DNA from: an uncultured Allosphingosinicella sp.
Lineage (GTDB): Bacteria > Pseudomonadota > Alphaproteobacteria > Sphingomonadales > Sphingomonadaceae
Reading direction: 5' to 3'
DNA length: 10,211 nucleotides
NCBI GenBank assembly: GCA_934539295.1
Contig: CAKTCN010000059.1
Span: 1 to 10,211, forward strand
Shown here one piece after another: positions 1-5,847 of this stretch. The position numbers were made by a program, and so were the translations under genes. The notes beneath the pieces were generated by a model. It was not told where the DNA came from, did not search any database, and saw only the letters and a program-made list of their open reading frames with translations. Within the stretch, counting starts at the first letter, position 1, and each line of letters opens with the position of its first letter.

Positions 1-1
1 G

Positions 2-77
2 AGGAGTGTAGCTCAGTTGGTAGAGCATCGGTCTCCAAAACCGAGGGCCGTGGGTTCGAGTCCCTCCACTCCTGCCA
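2..77 (+). tRNA. trpT: tRNA-Trp (anticodon CCA)
   Basis: A complete cloverleaf can be folded. The acceptor stem is 2-8 (AGGAGTG) with 67-73 (CACTCCT), followed by discriminator G74 and an encoded CCA end at 75-77. The D-arm contains GCTCAGTTGGTAGAGC. The anticodon stem 28-32 pairs with 40-44 around the loop CTCCAAA, placing anticodon CCA at 35-37, which reads UGG (Trp). The T-arm has the standard GTTCGAGTC core. In many alphaproteobacteria this tRNA lies between tuf and secE, so a tuf gene may sit just left of the window; that is not visible here. Confidence 0.97.
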
Positions 78-81
78 TTCC

Positions 82-103
82 TGCACGCGATCGATCGCGT
101 GCA
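82..103. repeat. Perfect 22-bp palindrome downstream of tRNA-Trp
   Basis: Bases 82-92 (TGCACGCGATC) are the exact reverse complement of 93-103 (GATCGCGTGCA). As RNA it would form a stem of up to about nine pairs with a small central loop. As DNA it is a symmetric site with a GATCGATC core. It begins five bases after the tRNA CCA end, and no T-tract follows. Likely roles are a processing or transcript-end hairpin, or a protein-binding site; the sequence does not decide. Confidence 0.6.
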
Positions 104-172
104 CCGCCCGGACCGGGCCTGGTGCCTTAGGCCTCAAAGACAATCCGGATAGGGCGCGCGCCATGCCCGCCA

Positions 173-201
173 CTTGCGTGCGATACGAGGACGCGCTATC
201 T
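173..201 (+). promoter_or_regulatory. Candidate sigma-70-type promoter for secE-nusG
   Basis: CTTGCG (173-178) and CTATCT (196-201) are separated by exactly 17 bases. They match the alphaproteobacterial housekeeping consensus CTTGAC-N17-CTATAT at 4/6 and 5/6 positions. Transcription would start near 208, giving a leader of about 93 nt before secE. It would let secE-nusG be transcribed independently of the upstream tRNA. This is a pattern match only; readthrough from upstream is equally possible. Confidence 0.45.
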
Positions 202-300
202 GAACCGCCAATCCGACAGCGTGGATGGGCAGCGCCGGCTCCGACAAGGACCGGGCAGCGGCCCCATGCCTGTTGATCGGCCAACAGGAAAGCAGCAGAC

Positions 301-498
301 GTGGCGAAGGTCAGCCCAGGCGAATTCATCCAGCAGGTCAAGACGGAGACCGGCAAGGTCGCGTGGCCGAGCCGGCGCGAAACGGTGATGACCGCGATCA
401 TGGTGGTCATCATGACCACCATCCTGTCGATCTTCTTCTTCGGCGTCGATTGGGCGTTCAGCCGGATCGTTCGCTTTTTGCTGGCGCTGGCCGCTTAA
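301..498 (+). CDS. secE: Preprotein translocase subunit SecE
   Basis: SecE is the small clamp subunit of the SecYEG translocon in the inner membrane and stabilises SecY. The 65-aa product begins at a GTG codon. It has the short single-membrane-span form usual in alphaproteobacteria, not the three-span E. coli form. An amphipathic N-terminal part (residues 1-27) carries the family signature EFIQQVKTETGKVAWPSRRET, in which the VAWPSR segment is the conserved SecE core. One hydrophobic span follows at about 28-50. It lies between tRNA-Trp and nusG, the canonical order, with 21 bp to nusG, so the two are very probably co-transcribed. GTG is chosen because it gives the expected N-terminus (MAKVSPGEF) and no better in-frame start is present. 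Confidence 0.95.
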   Translation: MAKVSPGEFIQQVKTETGKVAWPSRRETVMTAIMVVIMTTILSIFFFGVDWAFSRIVRFLLALAA

Positions 499-519
499 AC
501 TCCGGGATCAAGGACGCTT

Positions 520-1059
520 ATGTCGCGCTGGTACATCATCCACGCTTATTCGGGCTTCGAGAACAAGGTGCGGGAGCAGATCCTGGCCGACGCGACCCGC
601 CTGGGCCTCGAACAGCTGGTCGAGAATGTCGAAGTTCCGACCGAAAAGATCACGGAGGTCCGCCGCGGCAAGAAGGTGACGTCCGACCGCAAGTTCTTCC
701 CGGGCTATGTGCTCCTGAAGGCGGCGATGAACGACGACGTCTACCACCTCGTCAAGAACACGCCGAAGGTGACGGGCTTCCTGGGTTCCTCGGGCAAGCC
801 GCAGGCGATCAGCGACGCCGAAGCGGCGCGCATCCTGAACACCAAGGAAGAGGCCGCGGCCTCCACGCCCAAGGCCAAGCTGCGGGTCGATTACGACATC
901 GGCGACGCGGTCAAGGTGCTGGAAGGTCCGTTCGCCAGCTTCAACGGCGTGGTCGAGGAACTGGATTTCGACCGCAGCCGCGTGAAGGTGTCGGTGTCGA
1001 TCTTCGGTCGCGCAACGCCGGTCGAACTGGAGTTCGAGCAGGTCGAACGGGTCAAGTAA
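520..1059 (+). CDS. nusG: Transcription termination/antitermination factor NusG
   Basis: NusG binds the clamp of RNA polymerase, reduces pausing and links elongation to Rho or to the leading ribosome. The 179-aa protein has the usual length and two-domain layout. The N-terminal NGN domain (about 1-110) opens with RWYIIHAYSGFENKV and includes the FFPGYVLL core at 59-66. A linker follows, then a C-terminal KOW domain (about 126-179) with GDAVKVLEGPFASFNGVVEE. The start ATG is preceded by an AAGGAC ribosome-binding site (510-515). It follows secE by 21 bp and precedes rplK by 74 bp, a gap that contains a hairpin, so it may be co-transcribed with both. Confidence 0.98.
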   Translation: MSRWYIIHAYSGFENKVREQILADATRLGLEQLVENVEVPTEKITEVRRGKKVTSDRKFFPGYVLLKAAMNDDVYHLVKNTPKVTGFLGSSGKPQAISDAEAARILNTKEEAAASTPKAKLRVDYDIGDAVKVLEGPFASFNGVVEELDFDRSRVKVSVSIFGRATPVELEFEQVERVK

Positions 1060-1061
1060 GG

Positions 1062-1081
1062 TTTTCGGCGCAAGCCGGGAA
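1062..1081 (+). other. GNRA-loop hairpin between nusG and rplK
   Basis: Directly after the nusG stop, TTTTCGGC (1062-1069) pairs with GCCGGGAA (1074-1081) around a GCAA tetraloop: eight pairs, two of them G-U. No T-run follows, so it is not a classical terminator. The nusG-rplK gap is where the L1 feedback site lies in E. coli, so this stem could contribute to translational autoregulation of rplK-rplA or to RNA processing. I could not recognise a definite L1-binding motif. Confidence 0.45.
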
Positions 1082-1133
1082 AGTCGCGGGAGGCCATCTG
1101 GCCGCAAGCACCGCTAAGCCATAGGAGATCATC

Positions 1134-1565
1134 ATGGCGAAGAAGATTACGGGTTACATCAAGCTGCAGGTGCCGGCCGGCAAGGCCAATCCGTCGCCGC
1201 CGATCGGCCCCGCGCTCGGTCAGCGCGGCGTCAACATCATGGAATTCTGCAAGGCGTTCAACGCGCAGACGGGTGGCGAGGAAGTCGGCACGCCGCTGCC
1301 GACGATCATCACAGTGTTCGCCGATCGCTCCTTCTCGTTCGTGACCAAGACGCCGCCGGCCACCTTCTTCCTGAAGAAGGCCGCGAACCTGAAGTCGGGC
1401 TCCAAGGAGCCGGGCAAGGCGTCCGCCGGCACGATCAAGCGTTCGCAGGTGACCGAAATCGCACAGGCCAAGATGAAGGACCTGAACGCGAACGACGTCG
1501 AAGCGGCGACGAAGATCATCGAAGGCTCCGCCCGCGCGATGGGCCTGCAGGTTGTGGAGGGCTGA
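1134..1565 (+). CDS. rplK: 50S ribosomal protein L11
   Basis: L11 binds the GTPase-associated centre of 23S rRNA at the base of the L7/L12 stalk, helps factor binding and is required for RelA sensing of uncharged tRNA. The 143-aa product is standard length. The N-terminal domain carries [26 protein letters not shown] (about 11-36), including the proline-rich segment targeted by thiostrepton-type antibiotics. The C-terminal RNA-binding domain ends with the family pattern near [25 protein letters not shown] good AGGAG site lies at 1123-1127. Its last codons contain the ribosome-binding site of rplA, only 4 bp downstream, so the two are a coupled pair. Confidence 0.99.
   Translation: MAKKITGYIKLQVPAGKANPSPPIGPALGQRGVNIMEFCKAFNAQTGGEEVGTPLPTIITVFADRSFSFVTKTPPATFFLKKAANLKSGSKEPGKASAGTIKRSQVTEIAQAKMKDLNANDVEAATKIIEGSARAMGLQVVEG
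1556..1561 (+). promoter_or_regulatory. Ribosome-binding site of rplA inside the end of rplK
   Basis: GGAGGG at 1556-1561 lies within the last codons of rplK, eight bases before the ATG at 1570. It decides the rplA start: an in-frame TTG at 1552 would place the site inside the gene and add six residues that L1 proteins do not have. The arrangement implies translational coupling of L11 and L1. Confidence 0.8.
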
Positions 1566-1569
1566 TCAG

Positions 1570-2262
1570 ATGGCAAAGCTCACGAAGAAGCAGAAGGCCC
1601 TGACGGTCGACATCATCAAGCTGCACGGCGTTGACGAGGCGATCCAGCTGGTCAAGACCAACGCCACCGCCAAGTTCGACGAGACGATCGAAGTCGCGCT
1701 GAACCTGGGCGTCGATCCGCGCCACGCCGACCAGATGGTCCGCGGCGTCGTCACCCTGCCCAAGGGCACGGGCAAGGACGTGCGCGTCGGCGTTTTCGCC
1801 AAGGGCGCCAAGGCCGACGAGGCCCGCGCCGCCGGTGCGGACGTGGTCGGTGCGGAAGACCTGCTGGAAACCGTTCAGGGCGGCACGATCGACTTCGATC
1901 GTTGCATCGCGACCCCGGACATGATGGGTCTGGTCGGCCGCCTCGGCAAGGTGCTGGGTCCGAAGGGCCTGATGCCGAACCCGAAGCTCGGCACCGTCAC
2001 CATGGACGTCGCCGGCGCGGTCAAGGCCGCCAAGGGCGGTCAGGTCGAATATCGCGTCGAGAAGGCGGGCATCATCCACTCGGGCATCGGCAAGGCGTCG
2101 TTCCCGGCGGAAGACCTGCGCGCGAACTTCGACGCGTTCGTCGACGCCATCGTGCGTGCCAAGCCGTCGGGCGCGAAGGGCAAGTACCTGAAGAAGGTCG
2201 CCGTCAGCTCCTCGATGGGCCCGGGCATCAAGGTCGATCCGGCCGAGGTCTCGGCCGCCTGA
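1570..2262 (+). CDS. rplA: 50S ribosomal protein L1
   Basis: L1 forms the mobile stalk at the E-site that guides release of deacylated tRNA. In many bacteria it also represses its own rplK-rplA mRNA by binding an rRNA-like site. The product is 230 aa, the normal length. The L1 signature [12 protein letters not shown] lies at residues 128-139, and the C-terminal segment [12 protein letters not shown] is also typical. Start ATG 1570 is supported by GGAGGG at 1556-1561. Only 4 bp separate it from rplK. A strong terminator 54 bp after the stop ends this unit, so unlike E. coli rplKAJL it is cut off from rplJ-rplL. Confidence 0.99.
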   Translation: MAKLTKKQKALTVDIIKLHGVDEAIQLVKTNATAKFDETIEVALNLGVDPRHADQMVRGVVTLPKGTGKDVRVGVFAKGAKADEARAAGADVVGAEDLLETVQGGTIDFDRCIATPDMMGLVGRLGKVLGPKGLMPNPKLGTVTMDVAGAVKAAKGGQVEYRVEKAGIIHSGIGKASFPAEDLRANFDAFVDAIVRAKPSGAKGKYLKKVAVSSSMGPGIKVDPAEVSAA

Positions 2263-2315
2263 TCCGGCTGCGGATGGTTGCCGCGCGGATCCGTCGCGGC
2301 GACTGACTGAACGAC

Positions 2316-2351
2316 AAAGGGGAGGCTGGAGCGATCCGGCCTCCCTTTTTT
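2316..2351 (+). terminator. Intrinsic terminator after rplA
   Basis: GGGAGGC (2320-2326) pairs with GCCTCCC (2339-2345). Inside it, TGGA (2327-2330) pairs with TCCG (2335-2338) around a GCGA tetraloop, with one U-G wobble. The stem is 11 bp and is followed by six T residues (2346-2351). The upstream AAAG can pair with part of the T-run, so it may also work in reverse. It closes the secE-nusG-rplK-rplA unit and insulates the protease gene from ribosomal transcription. Confidence 0.93.
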
Positions 2352-2498
2352 GCGATCCGGCCCTCTCCGACGGGTCGATTTGCCGGCGTGGCAGTGCGAT
2401 GTAAACCTTTGCGCGCCACGATGTCGGGTTGATCCCTTGTGGACGTTGATGGCCTGGCCGCCCGGACGATGCGGGCAGCGGCCTAGCGGAGATGCTGC

Positions 2499-4463
2499 AT
2501 GTCGAACACCGATCCCCTGAGTGGCGCATCCGACCTGCCGGCCCGTGGCGGCGGCATCGGCAAGGTGCCCGCACATGGGGGCGCGGCCAAGCCATCCCTG
2601 TCCTCGGCAGAGGCGGGCGACCGACTCGCCACAATGGGCTGGGCGTCGCAGCCGGGGCAGCCGACGACGGTGACCTACGCCTTCCGGGCGAGCGGCACCG
2701 TGCCCGACGCGCGCTCATCCGGCTTTTCGCAGTTCAACGATACGCAGATCGCCGCCACGGAGCGGGCGCTGCAATCCTGGTCCGACGTGGCCAACATCGG
2801 CTTCGTCCGGGCAGGCGGCGGCTACACCAACGACGCCACCATCCTGTTCGCCAATTATGCGAGCGGCCCGGCGGCGGGCTTCACCTATCTACCCGGCCAG
2901 CGCCAATATGGATCCAAGAGCGGTGACGTGTGGATCAACGGATCGCTCGATTACAACCGCGCACCCGGCGGCACCAATTACGGCGCGCAGGTTTTGGTGC
3001 ACGAGATCGGGCATGCCATCGGCCTGACCCACCCCAGCGATTATGGCGAGAGCGGCGACGTCACCTACGCCGCCAATGCCGGCTATTACGAAGACAGCCG
3101 GCAATATACGGTGATGAGCTATTTCGACGCCTACGAAACCGGCGGTTACTCGTGGTATGGCAACGCGGCGATGCCGCTGCTCGACGACATTACGGCGATC
3201 CAGAAACTCTATGGCGCGAACATGGCCACGCGCACCGGCGATACGGTTTACGGATATAATGCGACCGCAGATAGCGGCGACATGAGCTTCGCGGGCGCTG
3301 GATCCCCCCGGATCCTTGCGATCTGGGACGCGGGTGGGATCGATACGATCGACCTGTCCGGTTCGAACGCATTGCAGCGCATCGATCTGCGCCAGGGTGC
3401 CTTTTCAAATGCTGACTGGCTCAACGGCAATATCGCGATCGCCTATGGCACGGTGATCGAGAACGCGCTCGGCGGGCACCAGGGCGATACGCTGATCGGC
3501 AATGAAGTCGCCAATGTGCTGCGGGGCAATGATGGTGGGGATCGCCTGTCCGGCGAAGGCGGTGACGACCTGCTGTTCGGCGGCAATGGCTCCGACACGC
3601 TGGACGGCGGCAGCGGCAGCGACACGCTGGATGGGGGCGAGGGCAACGATCTGCTGATGGGCTCGCCCGGCATCGGGCCGGCGGGCAGCGGTGGCGAGGG
3701 CGACTGGTATTTCGGCGGGAGTGGCCGGGATGCGGTCGATGGCGGACCCGGCAACGACCATATCTACGGTCATTCGCCCGACGCGGCCGGTCTCCAGGAT
3801 TCCGACGACAGGCTCACCGGCGGTGGCGGCAACGACTATATCCAGGGCAATGCCGGGAACGACCGGATCGACGGCGGCGACGGCAATGACCGCATCTATG
3901 GCGGTGCGGACAATGATCGCCTGATCGGCGGCACGGGCCTCGACTATCTGCAGGGCAATCGCGGCGACGACATCATCTCCGGCCTGGACGATGCGGACAC
4001 GATCCGCGGCGGGGCCGGCAATGACACGATCGGCGGCGATAGCGGCGACGACATGATCTTCGGCGACATCGGCGACGACCGGCTGATCGGCGGCGCGGGA
4101 CATGACCGGATAACCGGCGGCGACGGTGCCGACCGCTTCGAGCTGGCGGCGGGCGATGCCGCCTTCGCGAACGATGCGGCCGATCGCATCACGGACTTCG
4201 CCGACGGGATCGACCGGATCGCGCTGCCGTTCCAGGTGGAGCAGGTGCTGCGCGGCATCGCCGACGGGTTCGATGCCGCCGTCGCGATCGCCACCCGCCT
4301 GATCGTGGGCGACGGCGGCGATCGCGAGGTGGCGGCGATCGGTGTCGGCGCGGATACGTTCCTGTTCTATCGCAATGATGGCGGCAGCGCCGCACCGGAT
4401 TCGCTGGTGATCGTCGACGGGACGAGCGCGACCCTGTTCGGGGCGGACGACTTCGTCCTGTAG
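2499..4463 (+). CDS. Serralysin-type RTX zinc metalloprotease (peptidase M10)
   Basis: Predicted secreted zinc endopeptidase of the metzincin clan, 654 aa. The catalytic motif HEIGHAIGLTHP lies at residues 168-179 (zinc ligands His168, His172, His178; catalytic Glu169). The Met-turn MSY at 206-208 places Tyr208 as the usual extra zinc ligand. There is no Sec signal peptide; residues 1 to about 50 could be a propeptide. From about 325 to 545 run some twenty glycine/aspartate-rich calcium-binding RTX nonapeptides of type GGxGxDxLx, interrupted near 388-405 and 425-440. The usual serralysin C-terminal region (DRITDFADGIDRI) follows, ending in DFVL, the acidic-plus-three-hydrophobic terminus of type I secretion substrates. 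It is longer than typical serralysins (about 470-500 aa), mainly through extra repeats. Start ATG 2499 has GGAGA at 2488-2492. No ABC exporter, membrane fusion protein or inhibitor gene is nearby, so a T1SS must be encoded elsewhere. I see no clear promoter in the 147 bp upstream. Substrate unknown. Confidence 0.93.
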   Translation: MSNTDPLSGASDLPARGGGIGKVPAHGGAAKPSLSSAEAGDRLATMGWASQPGQPTTVTYAFRASGTVPDARSSGFSQFNDTQIAATERALQSWSDVANIGFVRAGGGYTNDATILFANYASGPAAGFTYLPGQRQYGSKSGDVWINGSLDYNRAPGGTNYGAQVLVHEIGHAIGLTHPSDYGESGDVTYAANAGYYEDSRQYTVMSYFDAYETGGYSWYGNAAMPLLDDITAIQKLYGANMATRTGDTVYGYNATADSGDMSFAGAGSPRILAIWDAGGIDTIDLSGSNALQRIDLRQGAFSNADWLNGNIAIAYGTVIENALGGHQGDTLIGNEVANVLRGNDGGDRLSGEGGDDLLFGGNGSDTLDGGSGSDTLDGGEGNDLLMGSPGIGPAGSGGEGDWYFGGSGRDAVDGGPGNDHIYGHSPDAAGLQDSDDRLTGGGGNDYIQGNAGNDRIDGGDGNDRIYGGADNDRLIGGTGLDYLQGNRGDDIISGLDDADTIRGGAGNDTIGGDSGDDMIFGDIGDDRLIGGAGHDRITGGDGADRFELAAGDAAFANDAADRITDFADGIDRIALPFQVEQVLRGIADGFDAAVAIATRLIVGDGGDREVAAIGVGADTFLFYRNDGGSAAPDSLVIVDGTSATLFGADDFVL

Positions 4464-4486
4464 ACCGGCCCTCCGCCCGGCATTCG

Positions 4487-4514
4487 TTTGACTTTTCCCC
4501 ATGGTCCGCTAGAG
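4487..4514 (+). promoter_or_regulatory. Promoter candidate for rplJ-rplL
   Basis: TTTGAC (4487-4492; also readable as TTGACT 4488-4493) and CTAGAG (4509-4514) are separated by 16 bases. The -35 is close to the CTTGAC alphaproteobacterial consensus and the -10 matches CTATAT at four positions. It begins 24 bp after the protease stop. Transcription would start near 4521 and give an mRNA leader of about 290 nt before rplJ. Its location, exactly where rplJ needs a new promoter after the terminator behind rplA, supports the call. Confidence 0.65.
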
Positions 4515-4520
4515 CGCGCC

Positions 4521-4808
4521 TTGCGTTCGACGGGCTTCGGCCGGTCGAGCTCCGTCCGAGACAGCAGGCGCGCGGGATCTGCCCGTGCTTAATGCCCTGC
4601 CTAGACGGGGAAGAGATTATCCCGGCCGTTCGTTTTGGCGACGTGCCGGTCTGCCGCGCGGGTGTTCCCGCAGGTCAGTATATCCATTCCCCTTCGGACC
4701 CTTGCCGCCCCGGGCCCTGGCCCGTGGCGGTTCGTATGCGTCCGGCGCATGTCGCGCCGGATGCCGATGCGACCGGCGAAACATCGCCGGTCGATGTGGA
4801 GAATGGCA
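4521..4808 (+). promoter_or_regulatory. Structured rplJ leader RNA (candidate L10-leader)
   Basis: About 290 nt between the promoter candidate and rplJ hold no convincing gene but at least five stable hairpins. (1) 4525-4550 has 11 positions paired around a TTCG tetraloop with one G-G mismatch. (2) 4658-4671 is GCGGG/CCCGC with TGTT loop. (3) 4705-4730 is CCGCC-C-CGGGC with GCCCG-T-GGCGG and CCTG loop. (4) 4738-4764 is an 11-pair stem with loop ATGTC. (5) 4770-4793 is a perfect 9-pair stem with loop AAACAT, ending five bases before the rplJ ribosome-binding site. A weaker pairing CCCGT/ACGGG (4582-4586 with 4605-4609) is also possible. In many bacteria L10, or L10 with L7/L12, represses translation by binding this leader. 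Hairpins 4 and 5 share CCGGCG/CGCCGG arms and can exchange partners. Confidence 0.6.
4798..4802 (+). promoter_or_regulatory. Ribosome-binding site deciding the rplJ start
   Basis: GGAGA (4798-4802) stands six bases before ATG 4809 but directly against an in-frame ATG at 4803. Normal spacing and the usual L10 N-terminus MDRAQKSE both favour 4809. The site follows immediately after the 4770-4793 hairpin, so leader folding could affect its access. Confidence 0.75.
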
Positions 4809-5324
4809 ATGGATCGTGCTCAAAAGTCCGAGCTGGTCGCAGAGCTGAGCCGCACCTTGGGGGAGACGTCGGTCGTCGTCGTCACCCGCAACCTGGGCAT
4901 GACCGTCGCACAGTCGACGGCGCTGCGGGTGAAGATGCGCGAAGCTGGTGCCAGCTACAAAGTGGCCAAGAACCGCCTTGCCCGCATCGCCGCCGAAGGC
5001 ACGCCCTATGCGTCGATCAGCGACCTGCTGACCGGCCCGACGGCGCTGTCGACGTCGGTGGACCCGGTCGCGGCCGCCAAGGTCGTCGTCGAATTCGCGA
5101 AGACCAACGACAAGTTGGAAATCGTCGGCGGCGCGATGGGCGAGACCGTGCTCGACGTGAACGGCGTCAAGGCGCTGGCCGAACTGCCCAGCCTCGACGA
5201 GCTGCGCGCCAAGATCGTGGGCCTGGTTCAGGCACCCGCGACCAAGGTGGTTCAGATCGTTCAGGCGCCGGCTGGCCAGCTCGCGCGCGTGTTCGGGGCC
5301 TATGCGGCCAAGGAAGAAGCATAA
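4809..5324 (+). CDS. rplJ: 50S ribosomal protein L10
   Basis: L10 anchors the L7/L12 dimers to 23S rRNA beside L11, forming the stalk that recruits translation factors, and is commonly the autoregulator of its own operon. The product is 171 aa, normal for this group. Residues 1-130 form the globular rRNA-binding domain ([20 protein letters not shown] at about 37-56 is typical). The C-terminal helix (about 128-171, [26 protein letters not shown]) is the L7/L12 docking helix. Start ATG 4809 is preferred over 4803 and over farther upstream in-frame codons because of ribosome-binding-site spacing and family N-termini. rplL follows after 43 bp. Confidence 0.98.
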   Translation: MDRAQKSELVAELSRTLGETSVVVVTRNLGMTVAQSTALRVKMREAGASYKVAKNRLARIAAEGTPYASISDLLTGPTALSTSVDPVAAAKVVVEFAKTNDKLEIVGGAMGETVLDVNGVKALAELPSLDELRAKIVGLVQAPATKVVQIVQAPAGQLARVFGAYAAKEEA

Positions 5325-5337
5325 ACCTGACCTTATC

Positions 5338-5354
5338 GGGGCATGTTGAGCCCC
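5338..5354 (+). other. Hairpin in the rplJ-rplL gap
   Basis: GGGGC (5338-5342) pairs with GCCCC (5350-5354) around the loop ATGTTGA. It sits 14 bases after the rplJ stop and three bases before the rplL ribosome-binding site GGAGA (5358-5362). No T-run follows. It could be an RNA-processing or translation-tuning element helping to give the higher L7/L12 output, but the sequence alone does not show this. Confidence 0.5.
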
Positions 5355-5367
5355 TACGGAGAACATC

Positions 5368-5745
5368 ATGGCTGACCTGCAGAAGATTGTTGACGACCTG
5401 TCCGCTCTGACCGTCCTTGAGGCGGCCGAGCTCTCGAAGATGCTCGAAGAGAAGTGGGGCGTGTCCGCTGCCGCCGCGGTTGCGGTTGCGGCTCCGGCCG
5501 GCGGCGGCGCTGGTGCCCCGGCAGCTGAAGAGAAGACCGAGTTCGACGTGATCCTCACCGGCGACGGTGGCAAGAAGATCAACGTCATCAAGGAAGTCCG
5601 CGCCATCACCGGCCTGGGCCTGACCGAAGCGAAGGCTCTGGTCGAAGGCGCGCCGAAGCCGGTCAAGGAAGGCGTGAACAAGGACGAAGCCGAGAAGCTG
5701 AAGAAGCAGCTCGAGGAAGCCGGCGCGACCGTCGAGCTCAAGTAA
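5368..5745 (+). CDS. rplL: 50S ribosomal protein L7/L12
   Basis: L7/L12 is the multicopy stalk protein that contacts EF-Tu, EF-G and other translational GTPases. The 125-aa product shows the standard three parts. An N-terminal dimerisation and L10-binding domain spans about 1-32. A flexible Ala/Gly/Pro-rich hinge spans about 33-54. The C-terminal factor-binding domain (about 57-125) carries [35 protein letters not shown] followed by [23 protein letters not shown] at 5358-5362 precedes the ATG by five bases. It is the last gene of the rplJ-rplL unit and a strong terminator lies 42 bp after its stop. Confidence 0.99.
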   Translation: MADLQKIVDDLSALTVLEAAELSKMLEEKWGVSAAAAVAVAAPAGGGAGAPAAEEKTEFDVILTGDGGKKINVIKEVRAITGLGLTEAKALVEGAPKPVKEGVNKDEAEKLKKQLEEAGATVELK

Positions 5746-5761
5746 GCTCCTGCGGTTCAGC

Positions 5762-5778
5762 CGGTCCGCTTCGGACCG
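5762..5778 (+). other. Short hairpin between rplL stop and its terminator
   Basis: CGGTCCG (5762-5768) is complementary to CGGACCG (5772-5778) with a three-base CTT between. It lies 16 bases after the rplL stop and ten before the terminator stem. It may protect the 3' end or be a pause hairpin. No T-run follows. Confidence 0.5.
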
Positions 5779-5787
5779 ACGAACAGG

Positions 5788-5823
5788 AAAGGGCGGCCCG
5801 GCGACGGGTCGCCCTTTCTTTTT
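5788..5823 (+). terminator. Intrinsic terminator after rplL
   Basis: Bases 5788-5800 (AAAGGGCGGCCCG) pair with 5805-5817 (CGGGTCGCCCTTT) around a GCGA tetraloop: 13 pairs with one G-U. The sequence C plus five T residues (5818-5823) follows. On the minus strand only a short U-run follows the stem, so it could serve the converging acyl hydrolase gene (ending at 5848) less efficiently. Confidence 0.94.
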
Positions 5824-5847
5824 GTCCAGGCTGGTCGCTGGCGTCGA

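Larger units (their letters stand above)
78..300 (+). other. tRNA-Trp to secE intergenic region with hairpins
   Basis: This 223-bp stretch holds no convincing gene. Just after the tRNA is a perfect 22-bp palindrome (82-103), then a short hairpin GCCCG/CGGGC (106-110 with 114-118). An overlapping alternative, GGCCT/AGGCC (116-120 with 129-133), cannot form at the same time. None is followed by a T-run, so they do not look like standard intrinsic terminators. They could mark the 3' processing boundary of the tRNA transcript. A candidate promoter lies at 173-201. Weak purine-rich sequence (CAGGAAAG, about 285-293) precedes the secE start. Confidence 0.5.

Noticed and set aside
225..1124. 299-codon frame spanning secE and nusG
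   Set aside because: It overlaps two certain genes in another phase and has low-complexity Arg/Gly-rich composition.
2379..2407. Possible promoter TTTGCC-N17-TAAACC before the protease gene
   Set aside because: The -10 part matches the alphaproteobacterial consensus poorly; not strong enough to call.
1516..2718. 400-codon minus-strand frame over rplA and the terminator
   Set aside because: It crosses a strong terminator and is antisense to rplA; shadow of high-GC coding sequence.
3580..4135. Short regular DNA repeats suggesting a CRISPR or tandem repeat array
   Set aside because: The 27-bp periodicity is the coding of RTX nonapeptides inside an intact gene; there are no identical repeats with unique spacers.
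3405..4502. 365-codon minus-strand frame opposite the RTX repeats
   Set aside because: It mirrors the Gly/Asp-rich repeats as Ala/Val/Ile-rich repeats; it is a shadow of the protease gene.
4635..4808. N-terminal extension of rplJ to an upstream ATG
   Set aside because: The extension lies in the structured leader and has no L10 similarity; ATG 4809 has a properly spaced ribosome-binding site and the normal N-terminus.
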